64,000 nt of DNA, from NCBI GenBank assembly GCA_944800085.1, contig CALYLO010000001.1:1575001-1639000 (forward strand), read 5' to 3'. Every line of letters begins with the position of its first letter. The first letter of the stretch is position 1. A program made the position numbers and the translations under genes. This stretch comes from Paenibacillus melissococcoides. GTDB taxonomy: Bacteria; Bacillota; Bacilli; Paenibacillales; Paenibacillaceae. Below the pieces are notes generated by a model. The model saw only the letters and a program-made list of their open reading frames with translations. It ran no database searches and was not told the origin of the DNA. This document shows, in pieces, positions 55,950-64,000 of the stretch.

Positions 55950-56008
55950 AAACCGTTTCCGGGTCAGATGGAGGCATCGCCGACATCATGGCAAGGAACG
56001 GTTTTTTT
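55950..56008 (+). terminator. Terminator of the ribonuclease/inhibitor operon
   Basis: AAACCGTTTCC and GGAACGGTTT pair around a 39-base, partly structured loop, followed by seven T. Between here and 56261 no gene is evident. Confidence 0.75.
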
Positions 56009-56261
56009 GTGCATTTCGAGAGCCGGTAGCGGTCCAATGAAGCCCCAATTTTCCCGCGAAGAGAGGACGGTCTCCCGCTGTATCAGGATAATGGCGAAAA
56101 CACGAGCTACAGCGAGGCAGGTAAAGAAAGAACCTTTTGTAATCGCTGCCGTTTCCTCTACTCTTGCCAAAAAGGAATTTTTCTGCCTTTCCGCTTCCTT
56201 TACAAAGCGTGGGGGCAAGCGTAATATACGATTCATGAATTTCAGATATTTTCATTTTACA

Positions 56262-56432
56262 ATCGCTGAGTTTCCGCAAGGAAAGCGGGGGAACCAACGG
56301 TGCGGCCTGATCGGTGTGAGAGTCGATCAGCGGCACATGGGGTGAATCCTGAGCGCGGCGCCTAGGGCCGCATCACTCAGGTAGGGCGACTCTCACCGCC
56401 CGAATCCGACAGCTAACCTCGTAAGCGTTGTT
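56262..56432 (+). ncRNA. c-di-AMP (ydaO/yuaA) riboswitch, first of two
   Basis: Conserved ydaO blocks in order: CGCTGAGTTTCCGC, AGCGGGGGAACCAA, GGGGTGAATCC, AGGTAGGGCGACTCTC, CCCGAATCCGACAGC and TAACCTCGTAAGCG. The internal GTGAGAGTCGATC segment differs from the second copy. c-di-AMP binding favours termination, so high second messenger (high K+) shuts off the genes downstream. A terminator follows at 56503-56535. Confidence 0.96.
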
Positions 56433-56502
56433 GAGTGCGGCATTCCGCGATCCGCGGCTGCTTCGCTCATGAGGGAGAGGATGATGAACTTGTGACCATT
56501 GC

Positions 56503-56535
56503 GGCCGCAGGGGGGTTCCTCTGGGGCCTTTTTTT
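56503..56535 (+). terminator. Terminator of riboswitch 1
   Basis: GGCC-G-CAG (56503-56510) pairs with CTG-G-GGCC (56521-56528), followed by seven T (56529-56535). Confidence 0.85.
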
Positions 56536-56559
56536 ATGCCAACTGCACTTGATTGTCTG

Positions 56560-56722
56560 TATCGCTGAATCCCTGCGTGGCAGGGAGCGGGGGAACCAAC
56601 CGGATGTCTGCGCACATTCATGGGGTGAATCCCGGGGCATGCGGCGCGAATGATGCGCCATGTCCCGAGGTAGGGCGACTCTCTCGCCCGAATCCGACAG
56701 CTAACCTCGCAAGCGTACCGAG
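56560..56722 (+). ncRNA. c-di-AMP (ydaO/yuaA) riboswitch, second of two
   Basis: A second complete aptamer: ATCGCTGAATCCCTGCGTGG, AGCGGGGGAACCAACC, TGGGGTGAATCCC, AGGTAGGGCGACTCTCTCGC, CCGAATCCGACAGC and TAACCTCGCAAGCG. It starts only 24 bases after the first terminator. The variable helices differ from copy 1, so the two are not a recent exact duplication. It has its own terminator at 56770-56811. Confidence 0.97.
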
Positions 56723-56769
56723 AGAGGCAACGAATGTCGTGAAAGACACGGTTATTTTTGCTGTGCCTG

Positions 56770-56811
56770 GAAGCCGCGGGAAGAGTTCCTCTTGTTGCCG
56801 GCTTCTTTTTT
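56770..56811 (+). terminator. Terminator of riboswitch 2
   Basis: GAAGCCG (56770-56776) pairs with CGGCTTC (56799-56805) around an inner AAGAG/CTCTT stem, then six T. It lies 38 bases before the first gene of the kdp operon. Confidence 0.85.
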
Positions 56812-56849
56812 GTTGCTGTCTCCGGACGAAGAATCGGAGGAGAGAAGAA

Positions 56850-57266
56850 ATGGATCAACAGGAAGTCGTACTGGTGTCTGCGCCGAATGCCGCAGGCGAA
56901 GCGTTCGTCAAGCTGCTGCTGGAGAAGGACATTCCCTTCGCCGCCCTCGCGAACAACCGTAGTGAGCTTAAGCGGATGCGCGCCCTGGGCGCTCGTCATC
57001 TGATACTGCTCCATACGGCCGACGAGAAAACCTGGGTCATCCCGCAGCTGGCCGTCGGCAAAATCTTTTTGTTCGAACGAAGCTTGAATCTGTGCTGCCG
57101 GTACCTGCAAATCTGCCGGAGCTGGACGTCGAAGCCGATTTATGTCATCACGGCAAATCAAAATCCGCGGCTCGTCTACCGCGGGTTGGGCGCCAACTAT
57201 GTCATTTATACCGCGAGCCGGAATTATTCGTTTTTGGTAACGGACGATTTCGCCGCTCATTCCTAA
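56850..57266 (+). CDS. Rossmann-like protein at the head of the kdp operon
   Basis: 138 residues, not assigned to a named family. It starts VVLVSAPNAAGEAFVKLLLEKDIPFAALANNRSELKRMRALGARHLIL, a strand-helix-strand pattern like NAD(P)- or nucleotide-binding Rossmann folds or RCK/TrkA-N domains, but the GxGxxG is not canonical. The remaining VGKIFLFERSLNLCCRYLQ and KPIYVITANQNPRLVYRGLGANYVIYT fit further strands. ATG 56850 follows CGGAGGAGAG. As first gene under two c-di-AMP riboswitches it may help tune the potassium pump (inference). Confidence 0.8.
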   Translation: MDQQEVVLVSAPNAAGEAFVKLLLEKDIPFAALANNRSELKRMRALGARHLILLHTADEKTWVIPQLAVGKIFLFERSLNLCCRYLQICRSWTSKPIYVITANQNPRLVYRGLGANYVIYTASRNYSFLVTDDFAAHS

Positions 57267-57278
57267 GGAGGTATCCGC

Positions 57279-57386
57279 ATGTCTGATCTCGTTATGGCCG
57301 TGCTCATTGCTGCGGCATTCGCCCTGTTCTATGGCTTCTTGGCCTGGTGCGGGCGGGTCGTGGATGAAGGAGGAGAGCGAGGATGA
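57279..57386 (+). CDS. 35-residue single-span membrane protein of the kdp operon
   Basis: MSDLVMAVLIAAAFALFYGF... then LAWCGRVVDEGG: one transmembrane helix and a short polar tail. Similar mini-proteins with a C at the membrane edge often precede kdpF in other genomes, with no known role. RBS AAGGAGG eight bases before ATG 57279. Its stop overlaps the kdpF start (ATGA). Confidence 0.8.
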   Translation: MSDLVMAVLIAAAFALFYGFLAWCGRVVDEGGERG

Positions 57387-57460
57387 TCGTCATCGGGATG
57401 ATTGCAGTCTTTCTCTTCTTGTATTTAGGCTACGCTTTGGTTCACCCGGAGAAATTCTGA
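57383..57460 (+). CDS. kdpF: KdpF, small subunit of the Kdp K+ pump
   Basis: 25 residues, one helix: MIVIGMIAVFLFLYLGYALV and the KdpF-typical ending HPEKF. It stabilises the KdpABC complex in the membrane. RBS GGAGGAGAGC lies inside the preceding ORF, and the two overlap by four bases. Confidence 0.93.
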   Translation: MIVIGMIAVFLFLYLGYALVHPEKF

Positions 57461-57492
57461 AGCAATAGAAGGAAAAAAGGGAGGCAAGCTCT

Positions 57493-59172
57493 ATGGACTG
57501 GCTGCAAATCGCCGTCGTGCTGCTGGCGCTGTTATTGCTGGTGAAGCCGCTCGGCACTTATATATACCATGTATTCTCCAATGAGCCCAATCGTACGGAC
57601 CGATTGTTCGGGCCGGTGGAGAACGCCATTTACAGATTGGGCGGGCTGGCCCGCCGTCCGGATATGAGCTGGAAAAAATACATGTTCAGCCTGCTCGCCA
57701 CGAATCTGATGCTCGTCGCGGTCAGCTACGTCATCTTGCGGGTGCAGCATCTGCTGCCGCTGAATCCGAACGGAACGGAGCGGATGGAGCACACGCTGGC
57801 GTTCAATACGGTCATCAGCTTCATGACCAACACGAATCTCCAGCATTATAGCGGCGAGACGGGATTGTCGTATTTCTCGCAAATGGCGGTGATTACGATG
57901 ATGATGTTCACTTCCGCCGCAACCGGCTTGACGGTGGGGATCGCGTTCATGCGCGGCTTGACGGGCCGGGCCATCGGGAACTTTTTTACCGATTTCGTCA
58001 AGGCGCACACGCGCCTTCTCCTGCCGCTCGCCATCGTGATGACGCTTGTGCTGGGTGTGCTCAAGGTGCCGCAGACGCTCGCTCCCGTGACGGAAGCGGC
58101 GACGCTGCAGGGCGGGACGCAGCATATCGCTGTAGGCCCGGTCGCATCGCTCGTGTCCATTAAGCATCTCGGGACGAACGGCGGCGGCTTCTTCGGCGTC
58201 AACTCATCGCATCCGTTCGAGAATCCGTCTCCGCTGACGAACGTGCTCGAAATTCTGATGATGTGGTGCATTCCGGCCGCGCTTACTTATACCTTCGGCC
58301 GCTTCGCGGGGAACCGGAAGCAGGGATGGGTCATTTTCAGTGCGATGTTCATTCTGTTCCTGCTGTTCTTGAGCCTGGCCTGCTATGCCGAGAGCGCGGG
58401 CAATCCCGCATGGAGTGCGCTCGGGGTGGATGCGTCCCAGGGCAATATGGAAGGCAAGGAAGTGCGCTTCGGCATCGCTCAGTCCGCCCTGTTCACCACG
58501 GTGACAACCGCCGCGACGACCGGTTCGGTCAACAATATGCACGACACGCTGACCCCGCTCGGCGGATTGGCGCCGCTCGCGCAGATGATGCTGAACTGCG
58601 TATTCGGCGGGGACGGCGTCGGACTGGTGAACATGCTGATGTACGCAATCCTTGCGGTGTTCCTCGCCGGACTGATGGTCGGCCGCACGCCCGAGTTTTT
58701 GGGACGGAAGATCGAGGCGAAGGAAATGAAGCTGATTGCGATCGCGATCCTGGCGCATCCGCTTATCATATTGGCGCCGACCGCGATTGCGTTCCTTACG
58801 GATCTGGGCCGGGGAGCCATTACGAATCCGGGCTTCCACGGGATTACCCAGGTGCTGTACGAGTATACTTCTTCGGCCGCCAACAACGGTTCCGGCTTCG
58901 AAGGGCTGGGGGACAACACGCCGTTCTGGAATCTGTCGACCGGGCTCGTCATGCTGCTGGGGCGTTACATCTCGATGATCGCTCTGCTTGCCGTAGCCGG
59001 ATCGCTGCTGCGCAAGCAGCCGGTTCCCGAGACGGCCGGCACGTTCCGGACCGATAACAAGCTTTTCGTCGGCATTTTGGTCGGAACGGTATTGATTATC
59101 GGGGCGCTTACGTTCCTCCCGGCTGCCGTGCTCGGTCCTATCGCGGAGCATCTGACGCTCCGGAATCTGTGA
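57493..59172 (+). CDS. kdpA: KdpA, K+-binding/translocating subunit
   Basis: 559 residues, about ten helices, a relative of K+ channels with four selectivity-like repeats ([65 protein letters not shown]). The N-terminal half [11 protein letters not shown]...[16 protein letters not shown] is characteristic. It provides the high-affinity K+ path. RBS GGGAGGC before ATG 57493. Confidence 0.98.
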   Translation: [559 protein letters not shown]

Positions 59173-59184
59173 GGTGAATCGGCT

Positions 59185-61218
59185 ATGAATACAACGAATC
59201 GCAAGCGCATGCTGACGAAGGATATCGTCAAGCAGGCAGGGAAGGACAGCCTGCGGAAGCTGAATCCGGTGACGATGATGAGAAATCCCGTCTTGTTCGT
59301 CGTCGAGGCAGGCACCTTCGTCATCCTGCTGATGCTGTTGTTCCCGGGCTATTTCGGCACGGAGGAGAATATGGGCTTCAATCTGGCCGTGTTCCTGATC
59401 CTGCTGCTCACGCTGCTGTTCGCCAATGCCGCGGAGGCGTTGGCGGAAGGGCGGGGCAAGGCTCAGGCGGGCGCTCTGAAAAAATCGAAGCAGGACATCG
59501 TGGCGAACAAAGTGACAGAAAACGGCACCGCCGCCGTGGCCGCATCGGAGCTGCGCAAGGGAGATATCGTCCTCGTCTCGCAAGGGGAAGTGATTCCCGG
59601 CGACGGAGAAGTTATCGAGGGTCTTGCCTCCGTGGACGAATCCGCGATTACGGGGGAATCGGCTCCCGTCATCAAGGAAGCGGGCGGCGATTTCAGCTCG
59701 GTGACCGGCGGCACGCGCGTGGTCAGCGATGCCGTCAAGGTGCGGATCACGAGCGATCCGGGGGATACGTTCCTGGATCGGATGATCTCGCTCGTCGAAG
59801 GAGCGAAGCGGCAGAAGACGCCGAATGAGATCGCGCTCAATACGCTGCTGATCAGCTTGACGCTTATTTTCCTGATTGTGGTCGTCACTCTGGCCCCGAT
59901 CGCGGCTTACCTGAATATTCAGCTCGATGCGGCGGTTCTCATTGCGCTGCTCGTCTGTCTGATTCCGACGACGATCGGCGGGCTGCTGTCCGCCATCGGC
60001 GTAGCCGGCATGGACCGGGTAACGCAGTATAATGTGCTGGCGATGTCCGGGAAGGCGGTGGAGGCCGCGGGGGATATCAACACGATGATCCTCGACAAGA
60101 CCGGCACGATCACCTTCGGCAACCGGATGGCAAGCGAGTTCGTGCCTGTCGGGAATGAACAGATGCGCACCGTGGCCGAATGGGCCGCGATTAGCTCCAT
60201 GAACGATGATACGCCGGAAGGCCGCTCCGTGCTGGAGTTGATGAAGAAGGAAAATCTTACGTTCGATCCCGCCCTTGCGGAGGGCGGAGAGTGGATTGAA
60301 TTCCGGGCGGAGACCCGCATGAGCGGCGTCGATCTGAAGGACGGGCGCCACGTGCGCAAGGGAGCCGTCGATGCGGTGAAAAAATGGGCGGCCGCCCAAG
60401 GGGGGACGATTCCCGCGGATCTGGACGAGCAGGGGAACCGGATCGCCTCGCAGGGCGGCACCCCGCTCGCGGTTGCGGTAGACGGGCGGATTATCGGACT
60501 GATTTATTTGAAGGATACGGTCAAGCCGGGCATGCGCGAACGCTTCGAGCAGCTCCGCAAGATGGGGATCAAGACGATTATGTGCACGGGCGACAACCCG
60601 CTGACGGCCGCGACCATCGCCGCCGAAGCCGGCGTGGACGACTTTATCGCGGAGAGCAAGCCCGAGGACAAGATCGCCGTCATCCGCCGGGAGCAGGCGG
60701 CCGGCAAGCTGGTCGCCATGACCGGGGACGGCACGAATGACGCGCCGGCGCTGGCCCAGGCCGATGTGGGGCTGGCGATGAACAGCGGGACGATCGCGGC
60801 GAAGGAAGCGGCCAATATGATTGATCTCGATTCCGACCCTTCGAAGATCATCGAAGTGGTAGGAATCGGCAAGCAATTGCTCATGACCCGCGGCGCGCTG
60901 ACCACCTTCAGCATCGCGAATGATATCGCGAAGTATTTCGCGATTATTCCCGCCATGTTCATGGTCGCGATTCCCGAGATGAAGGCGCTGAATGTGATGG
61001 GCCTCGGTTCGCCCATGTCGGCAATATTATCGGCATTAATATTTAATGCCATTATTATTCCGCTGCTGATTCCGCTGGCGATGAAGGGCGTCTCCTATCG
61101 TCCGGTGAGCTCCGGACGGCTGCTCGGCCGCAACCTGCTCATCTATGGCCTCGGCGGCGTAGCAGCGCCATTCATCGGCATCAAGCTGATTGATCTGGCC
61201 GTTCATCTGTGGGTATAA
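59185..61218 (+). CDS. kdpB: KdpB, ATP-hydrolysing subunit
   Basis: 677 residues, P1A-type ATPase: actuator [28 protein letters not shown] in the membrane part, phosphorylation site [23 protein letters not shown] (nucleotide binding), TGDNPLTA and [25 protein letters not shown] (hinge). It energises K+ uptake through KdpA. ATG 59185 is 12 bases after kdpA. Confidence 0.98.
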   Translation: MNTTNRKRMLTKDIVKQAGKDSLRKLNPVTMMRNPVLFVVEAGTFVILLMLLFPGYFGTEENMGFNLAVFLILLLTLLFANAAEALAEGRGKAQAGALKKSKQDIVANKVTENGTAAVAASELRKGDIVLVSQGEVIPGDGEVIEGLASVDESAITGESAPVIKEAGGDFSSVTGGTRVVSDAVKVRITSDPGDTFLDRMISLVEGAKRQKTPNEIALNTLLISLTLIFLIVVVTLAPIAAYLNIQLDAAVLIALLVCLIPTTIGGLLSAIGVAGMDRVTQYNVLAMSGKAVEAAGDINTMILDKTGTITFGNRMASEFVPVGNEQMRTVAEWAAISSMNDDTPEGRSVLELMKKENLTFDPALAEGGEWIEFRAETRMSGVDLKDGRHVRKGAVDAVKKWAAAQGGTIPADLDEQGNRIASQGGTPLAVAVDGRIIGLIYLKDTVKPGMRERFEQLRKMGIKTIMCTGDNPLTAATIAAEAGVDDFIAESKPEDKIAVIRREQAAGKLVAMTGDGTNDAPALAQADVGLAMNSGTIAAKEAANMIDLDSDPSKIIEVVGIGKQLLMTRGALTTFSIANDIAKYFAIIPAMFMVAIPEMKALNVMGLGSPMSAILSALIFNAIIIPLLIPLAMKGVSYRPVSSGRLLGRNLLIYGLGGVAAPFIGIKLIDLAVHLWV

Positions 61219-61249
61219 CCGAATCGATCGGGAAGGAAGGATGAAATAT

Positions 61250-61873
61250 ATGGTGAATTATTCTGTACAGACGGCACAGGAGCCGGGTGCCCGAAGCGGA
61301 GCAGCGGCTGTCATCAGTATGGCGCGAATCAGCGTCGTCTTTATCGTGCTGTGCGGCATTCTCTATCCGCTCGCTTGCACCGGACTGCTGCAGGCCTTGG
61401 TGCCGGAACGCGCCAACGGAAGCCTTATCCGCGACAGCAGCGGAGCCGTCATCGGCTCCGAGCTGATTGGCCAGCTGTTCGACGATCCGCGCTATTTCCA
61501 TGGCCGGATTTCAAGCATCGGCTATCAGGCGGAAGCGTCCGGCTCGAATAACTATGCTCCGTCCAATCCGGAGCTGCTGGAACGGATGGAAGCGTCCGTC
61601 CGCGCTTGGGAGCGCGGCAATCCGGCGGTGCCGGCCGCGCGGCTGCCGATCGATCTGGTCACCAACTCCGCTTCGGGGCTGGACCCGCATATCACGCCGG
61701 AAGCGGCACGGGTTCAGATTCCGCGCATCAGCGGCTTGACCGGAATTGCGCCGGCGGAGCTGGAAAAGCTGGTTGCCGAGCATACAGAAGGACGCGATCT
61801 CGGGCTGTTCGGCGAGCCGCGGGTGAATGTGCTGGCCCTGAATCTGGATCTCCGGGCGATGTTGAACCGGTAA
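61250..61873 (+). CDS. kdpC: KdpC, coupling subunit
   Basis: 207 residues. One N-terminal helix ([24 protein letters not shown]) and an extracytoplasmic domain with the KdpC signatures [64 protein letters not shown] and VNVLALN. ATG 61250 is 8 bases from AAGGAAGG; the ATG at 61241 would be too close. Some isolates have KdpC near 190 residues, so the N-terminus is slightly long. Confidence 0.97.
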   Translation: MVNYSVQTAQEPGARSGAAAVISMARISVVFIVLCGILYPLACTGLLQALVPERANGSLIRDSSGAVIGSELIGQLFDDPRYFHGRISSIGYQAEASGSNNYAPSNPELLERMEASVRAWERGNPAVPAARLPIDLVTNSASGLDPHITPEAARVQIPRISGLTGIAPAELEKLVAEHTEGRDLGLFGEPRVNVLALNLDLRAMLNR

Positions 61874-61878
61874 TCGAT

Positions 61879-61939
61879 AGGCCCTGCGCCGCTTGCCTAT
61901 ACGCGATATGCGTTCGTCGTCCGGGCACGAGCAGGGCCT
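61879..61939 (+). repeat. Inverted repeat between kdpC and kdpD
   Basis: AGGCCCTGC (61879-61887) and GCAGGGCCT (61931-61939), a perfect 9-bp stem with a 43-base loop, no T-run. It may separate the pump and sensor parts of the transcript by processing or hold the kdpD RBS region (GAAGGAGGG begins at 61945). Confidence 0.55.
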
Positions 61940-61960
61940 CCCCCGAAGGAGGGATCACGC

Positions 61961-64000
61961 GTGGAAGAGGAACGGCGCCAGACGCCGGAGGAACGAGGGT
62001 TGCCGCTCCCGAAGCGGCGGCATGGCAGATTGAAGCTGTATATCGGCCCGGTCAATGGCTGCGGGAAGACGTATGAGCTGCTGCAGGAAGGGCAACTGCT
62101 GAAGCGCCGGGGCGCCGATGTGGCCATCGCGGGCGGATCGGGGTTATTCCCGGGCGGCCTGGCGGATCCCGGGACCGAGCTTGAATCTATTCCCGGACTT
62201 CCGTGGCCGCCAGGGAATGCGGGCAAGCAGGATCTTGACGTGAAGGCGATTCTGGCCCGCCATCCGGACGTGCTGCTCATTGACGGCCTGGCCCATCGCA
62301 ACCGCCCGGAGGCGCGGCGCCGGACGCGGCTTGACGATATCCGCTGCCTGCTGGCCCACGGCATCAGCGTCATTACGACAGTCAACGTCTATGAGCTGGT
62401 CGGGGCGAATGAAGAAGCCCGCGTTTTGCCGGACCTCGCGGGCGAAGCCGCGGTAAGCGCCGATGTGCTGGCGCTGGCCGATGAAGTGAGACTCATCGAT
62501 GTCACTCCCGAGACGATGCTGGCCCGATTGGCCGCGGCCGCGAGCGCTCGGGAGGAGGGGGCGGAGGTTCGGGATGCCCCCGCGTTCCGGCGCGATCATG
62601 TGGCGCTGCTGCGGGAGCTTGCGCTGCGGCTGGTCGCCAAGGACGCGCACGCTTCGCTCGCGCAGCGCCGGGAAGCGAAGGGGATGGACGGCCCGGCCGG
62701 TTCGGCGGAGCGCATCCTCGTCGCCGTGCAGTATCACTGGAACGGCTCCCTCTATATTCGCCGCGGCCAGCAGATCGCCAAGCGGCTCAATGGCGATATG
62801 CTGGTCGCCGCGTTCCTTCGGCCGGGGAAGAAGCTGTCCCGGGAGGAGCGCGCCTTCCGGCGTGCGATGCGGAAGCTGACGGAGAAGGCAGGCGGACGAT
62901 TCGAGGAGCGTCCGCTGTCCTCCCGCCGTTCCTTCCCGGAGGCGATCATCCGCTATGCGGCGGAACGGCAGGCGACCCGGCTCGTCTTGGGCCACTCCAA
63001 GCAGACCCGGATTCAGGAGCTCTGGCACGGCTCCGCGGTCAATGGCTTGCTGCGGAGGATGGATCGCATCGATCTGTTCTTCATGGCGGATCGTTCCCAA
63101 TATGAAGGGGAGCGCATGCTGGCAGCCAAGATGAGGGATCCCTCCGCCGCCGGGAGCCAGGGACGGACGGACTCGCGGAGAGGAGAGGTCGCGGGCGCCG
63201 CGCCGAAGCGGGGCAGCTTCAAAGTCTATGTCGGGGCCGCTCCGGGCGTGGGCAAGACGTACGCGATGCTGCGCGAGGGCAATGAGCTGCAGCGCAAAGG
63301 GCTTCATGTCGCGATTGGACTGCTGGAGACGCACGGCCGTAGCGAGACGCAGGCGCAAGTAGGGAGCCTCGCTACCGTGCCGCGCCGGATTGTCATATAC
63401 CGGGGAGCGCGCCTCGAGGAGATGGATACGGAGGCGGTGCTGCGATCCCGTCCGGATGTCGTGCTGGTGGACGAACTGGCTCACACCAATGTCCCGGGAA
63501 GCGCGCGGAAGAAGCGGTATATGGATGTGCTCGAGCTGCTGAACGCAGGAATTTCCGTCATTTCGACCGTCAACGTGCAGCATCTGGAGAGCCTGAATGA
63601 TGCCGTAGCGCAGTTGACCGGCATTCGCGTGCGCGAGACGGTGCCGGATCACGTGCTTCATGCGGCGGATGAGGTGCAGCTTATCGACGTGACTCCGCAG
63701 ATGCTGCGGCAGCGGATGAGGGAGGGGAAAATCTATGCGAAGGAGAAGGTAGAACAGGCATTAAGCCATTTTTTCACAACGGAAAACCTGATCGCCTTGC
63801 GGGAGTTGGCTCTGCGGGAGATCGCGGACGATGTCGACGAGCGGCTGGAATCGTGGGCGCGGTCCTCTTCGCTGCGCGGTCCATGGCGCCTGCATGAGGC
63901 CATTCTGGTCTGCGTCCCGAATGCGCGGCATGCGGAGACCTTGATTCGCCGCGGATTCCGCATCTCCTGGCGCCTCAAGGCCGAATGGCATGTGATCCAT
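61961..64000 (+). CDS. kdpD: KdpD sensor kinase with duplicated N-terminal sensory module (3' end outside window)
   Basis: Open from GTG 61961 (RBS GAAGGAGGG) to the window end, 680 codons. Module 1 (about 24-390): KdpD nucleotide domain with Walker A GPVNGCGKT (29-37) and a changed Walker B LLIDGLAHRN, then a universal-stress-like domain (ILVAVQYHWNGSLYIRRG...LVLGHSKQTRIQELWHGSAVNGLLRR). Module 2 (from about 418): Walker A GAAPGVGKT (425-433) and the normal VLVDELAHTN, then the start of a second USP-like domain (AILVCVPNARHAE...). The histidine kinase part lies beyond 64000. KdpD senses K+ and c-di-AMP. An ordinary KdpD has one such module; module 1 lacks the Walker B glutamate. Confidence 0.9.
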   Translation, partial: MEEERRQTPEERGLPLPKRRHGRLKLYIGPVNGCGKTYELLQEGQLLKRRGADVAIAGGSGLFPGGLADPGTELESIPGLPWPPGNAGKQDLDVKAILARHPDVLLIDGLAHRNRPEARRRTRLDDIRCLLAHGISVITTVNVYELVGANEEARVLPDLAGEAAVSADVLALADEVRLIDVTPETMLARLAAAASAREEGAEVRDAPAFRRDHVALLRELALRLVAKDAHASLAQRREAKGMDGPAGSAERILVAVQYHWNGSLYIRRGQQIAKRLNGDMLVAAFLRPGKKLSREERAFRRAMRKLTEKAGGRFEERPLSSRRSFPEAIIRYAAERQATRLVLGHSKQTRIQELWHGSAVNGLLRRMDRIDLFFMADRSQYEGERMLAAKMRDPSAAGSQGRTDSRRGEVAGAAPKRGSFKVYVGAAPGVGKTYAMLREGNELQRKGLHVAIGLLETHGRSETQAQVGSLATVPRRIVIYRGARLEEMDTEAVLRSRPDVVLVDELAHTNVPGSARKKRYMDVLELLNAGISVISTVNVQHLESLNDAVAQLTGIRVRETVPDHVLHAADEVQLIDVTPQMLRQRMREGKIYAKEKVEQALSHFFTTENLIALRELALREIADDVDERLESWARSSSLRGPWRLHEAILVCVPNARHAETLIRRGFRISWRLKAEWHVIH

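Noticed and set aside
58204..60876. 890-codon minus-strand ORF opposite kdpA and kdpB
   Set aside because: It is the shadow of two unmistakable genes in GC-rich sequence. It has no RBS, no domain and an odd composition rich in R, H and Q.
62144..63661. 505-codon minus-strand ORF opposite kdpD
   Set aside because: The + strand frame from 61961 to the window end is continuous and shows KdpD motifs twice; the minus ORF has none.
1..64000. CRISPR arrays, tRNA or rRNA genes, prophage or integrase modules
   Set aside because: I found no regularly spaced direct repeats, no tRNA-like cloverleaf, no rRNA-like stretch and no phage structural or integrase gene.

Overview
The window is about 55% GC and carries a spore-forming Bacillota gene set, most like Paenibacillus. 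This is inferred from a YjcZ-type and a CotD-type sporulation protein, a bacillithiol gene pair (yojF, bshB2), T-box, M-box and c-di-AMP riboswitches, a barnase/barstar pair, and strong AGGAGG ribosome binding sites. I saw no tRNA, rRNA, CRISPR array or prophage.

Layout. 1-8.4 kb: the end of selO, a rifampicin-monooxygenase-like flavoprotein with palindromic operators, a collapsed betaine transporter gene, a DsbA-family protein, an HxlR regulator facing a nitroreductase remnant, methionine aminopeptidase and a TetR regulator. 8.4-20.1 kb: a ribosomal-protection (Tet-like) GTPase behind a short overlapping leader ORF, an IS4-family insertion nested in a dispersed palindromic repeat, VOC, AraC and quinone-reductase-like genes, broken lysR and DUF3626-like genes, a Nudix hydrolase and an IS1202-like element. 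20.1-26.0 kb: an arsenic operon (arsR-acr3-arsC), then a Fur-boxed haem import and degradation operon. 26.1-31.5 kb: an ABC-2 exporter and a frameshifted MalT-type regulator. 31.5-39.9 kb: a decayed stretch with a chbG pseudogene, a second copy of the repeat, a chimeric ORF fused by deletion, a phosphodiesterase lipoprotein, a serine hydrolase pseudogene and an IS110-family element with a possible bridge RNA. 40-51.4 kb: a large secreted serine hydrolase, a SufR-like regulator, trhO, two Fur boxes around siderophore-gene debris, a T-box followed by a broken thrS copy, the bacillithiol genes, an enolase-superfamily enzyme and YmaF. 51.5-55.9 kb: mgtA under an M-box, a CotD-type protein, and the barnase/barstar pair. 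56.2-64 kb: two c-di-AMP riboswitches in tandem, each with its own terminator, in front of a kdp potassium-pump operon. The operon's sensor kinase KdpD carries its N-terminal sensory module twice; the gene runs off the window end.

Two themes stand out. One is heavy gene decay: about a dozen pseudogenes, several made by clean internal deletions that sequencing error cannot explain, although single-base frameshifts could still be assembly errors. The other is the kdp locus, where the c-di-AMP input is doubled at the RNA level and the sensory region is doubled at the protein level. I consider this the most interesting system in the window.
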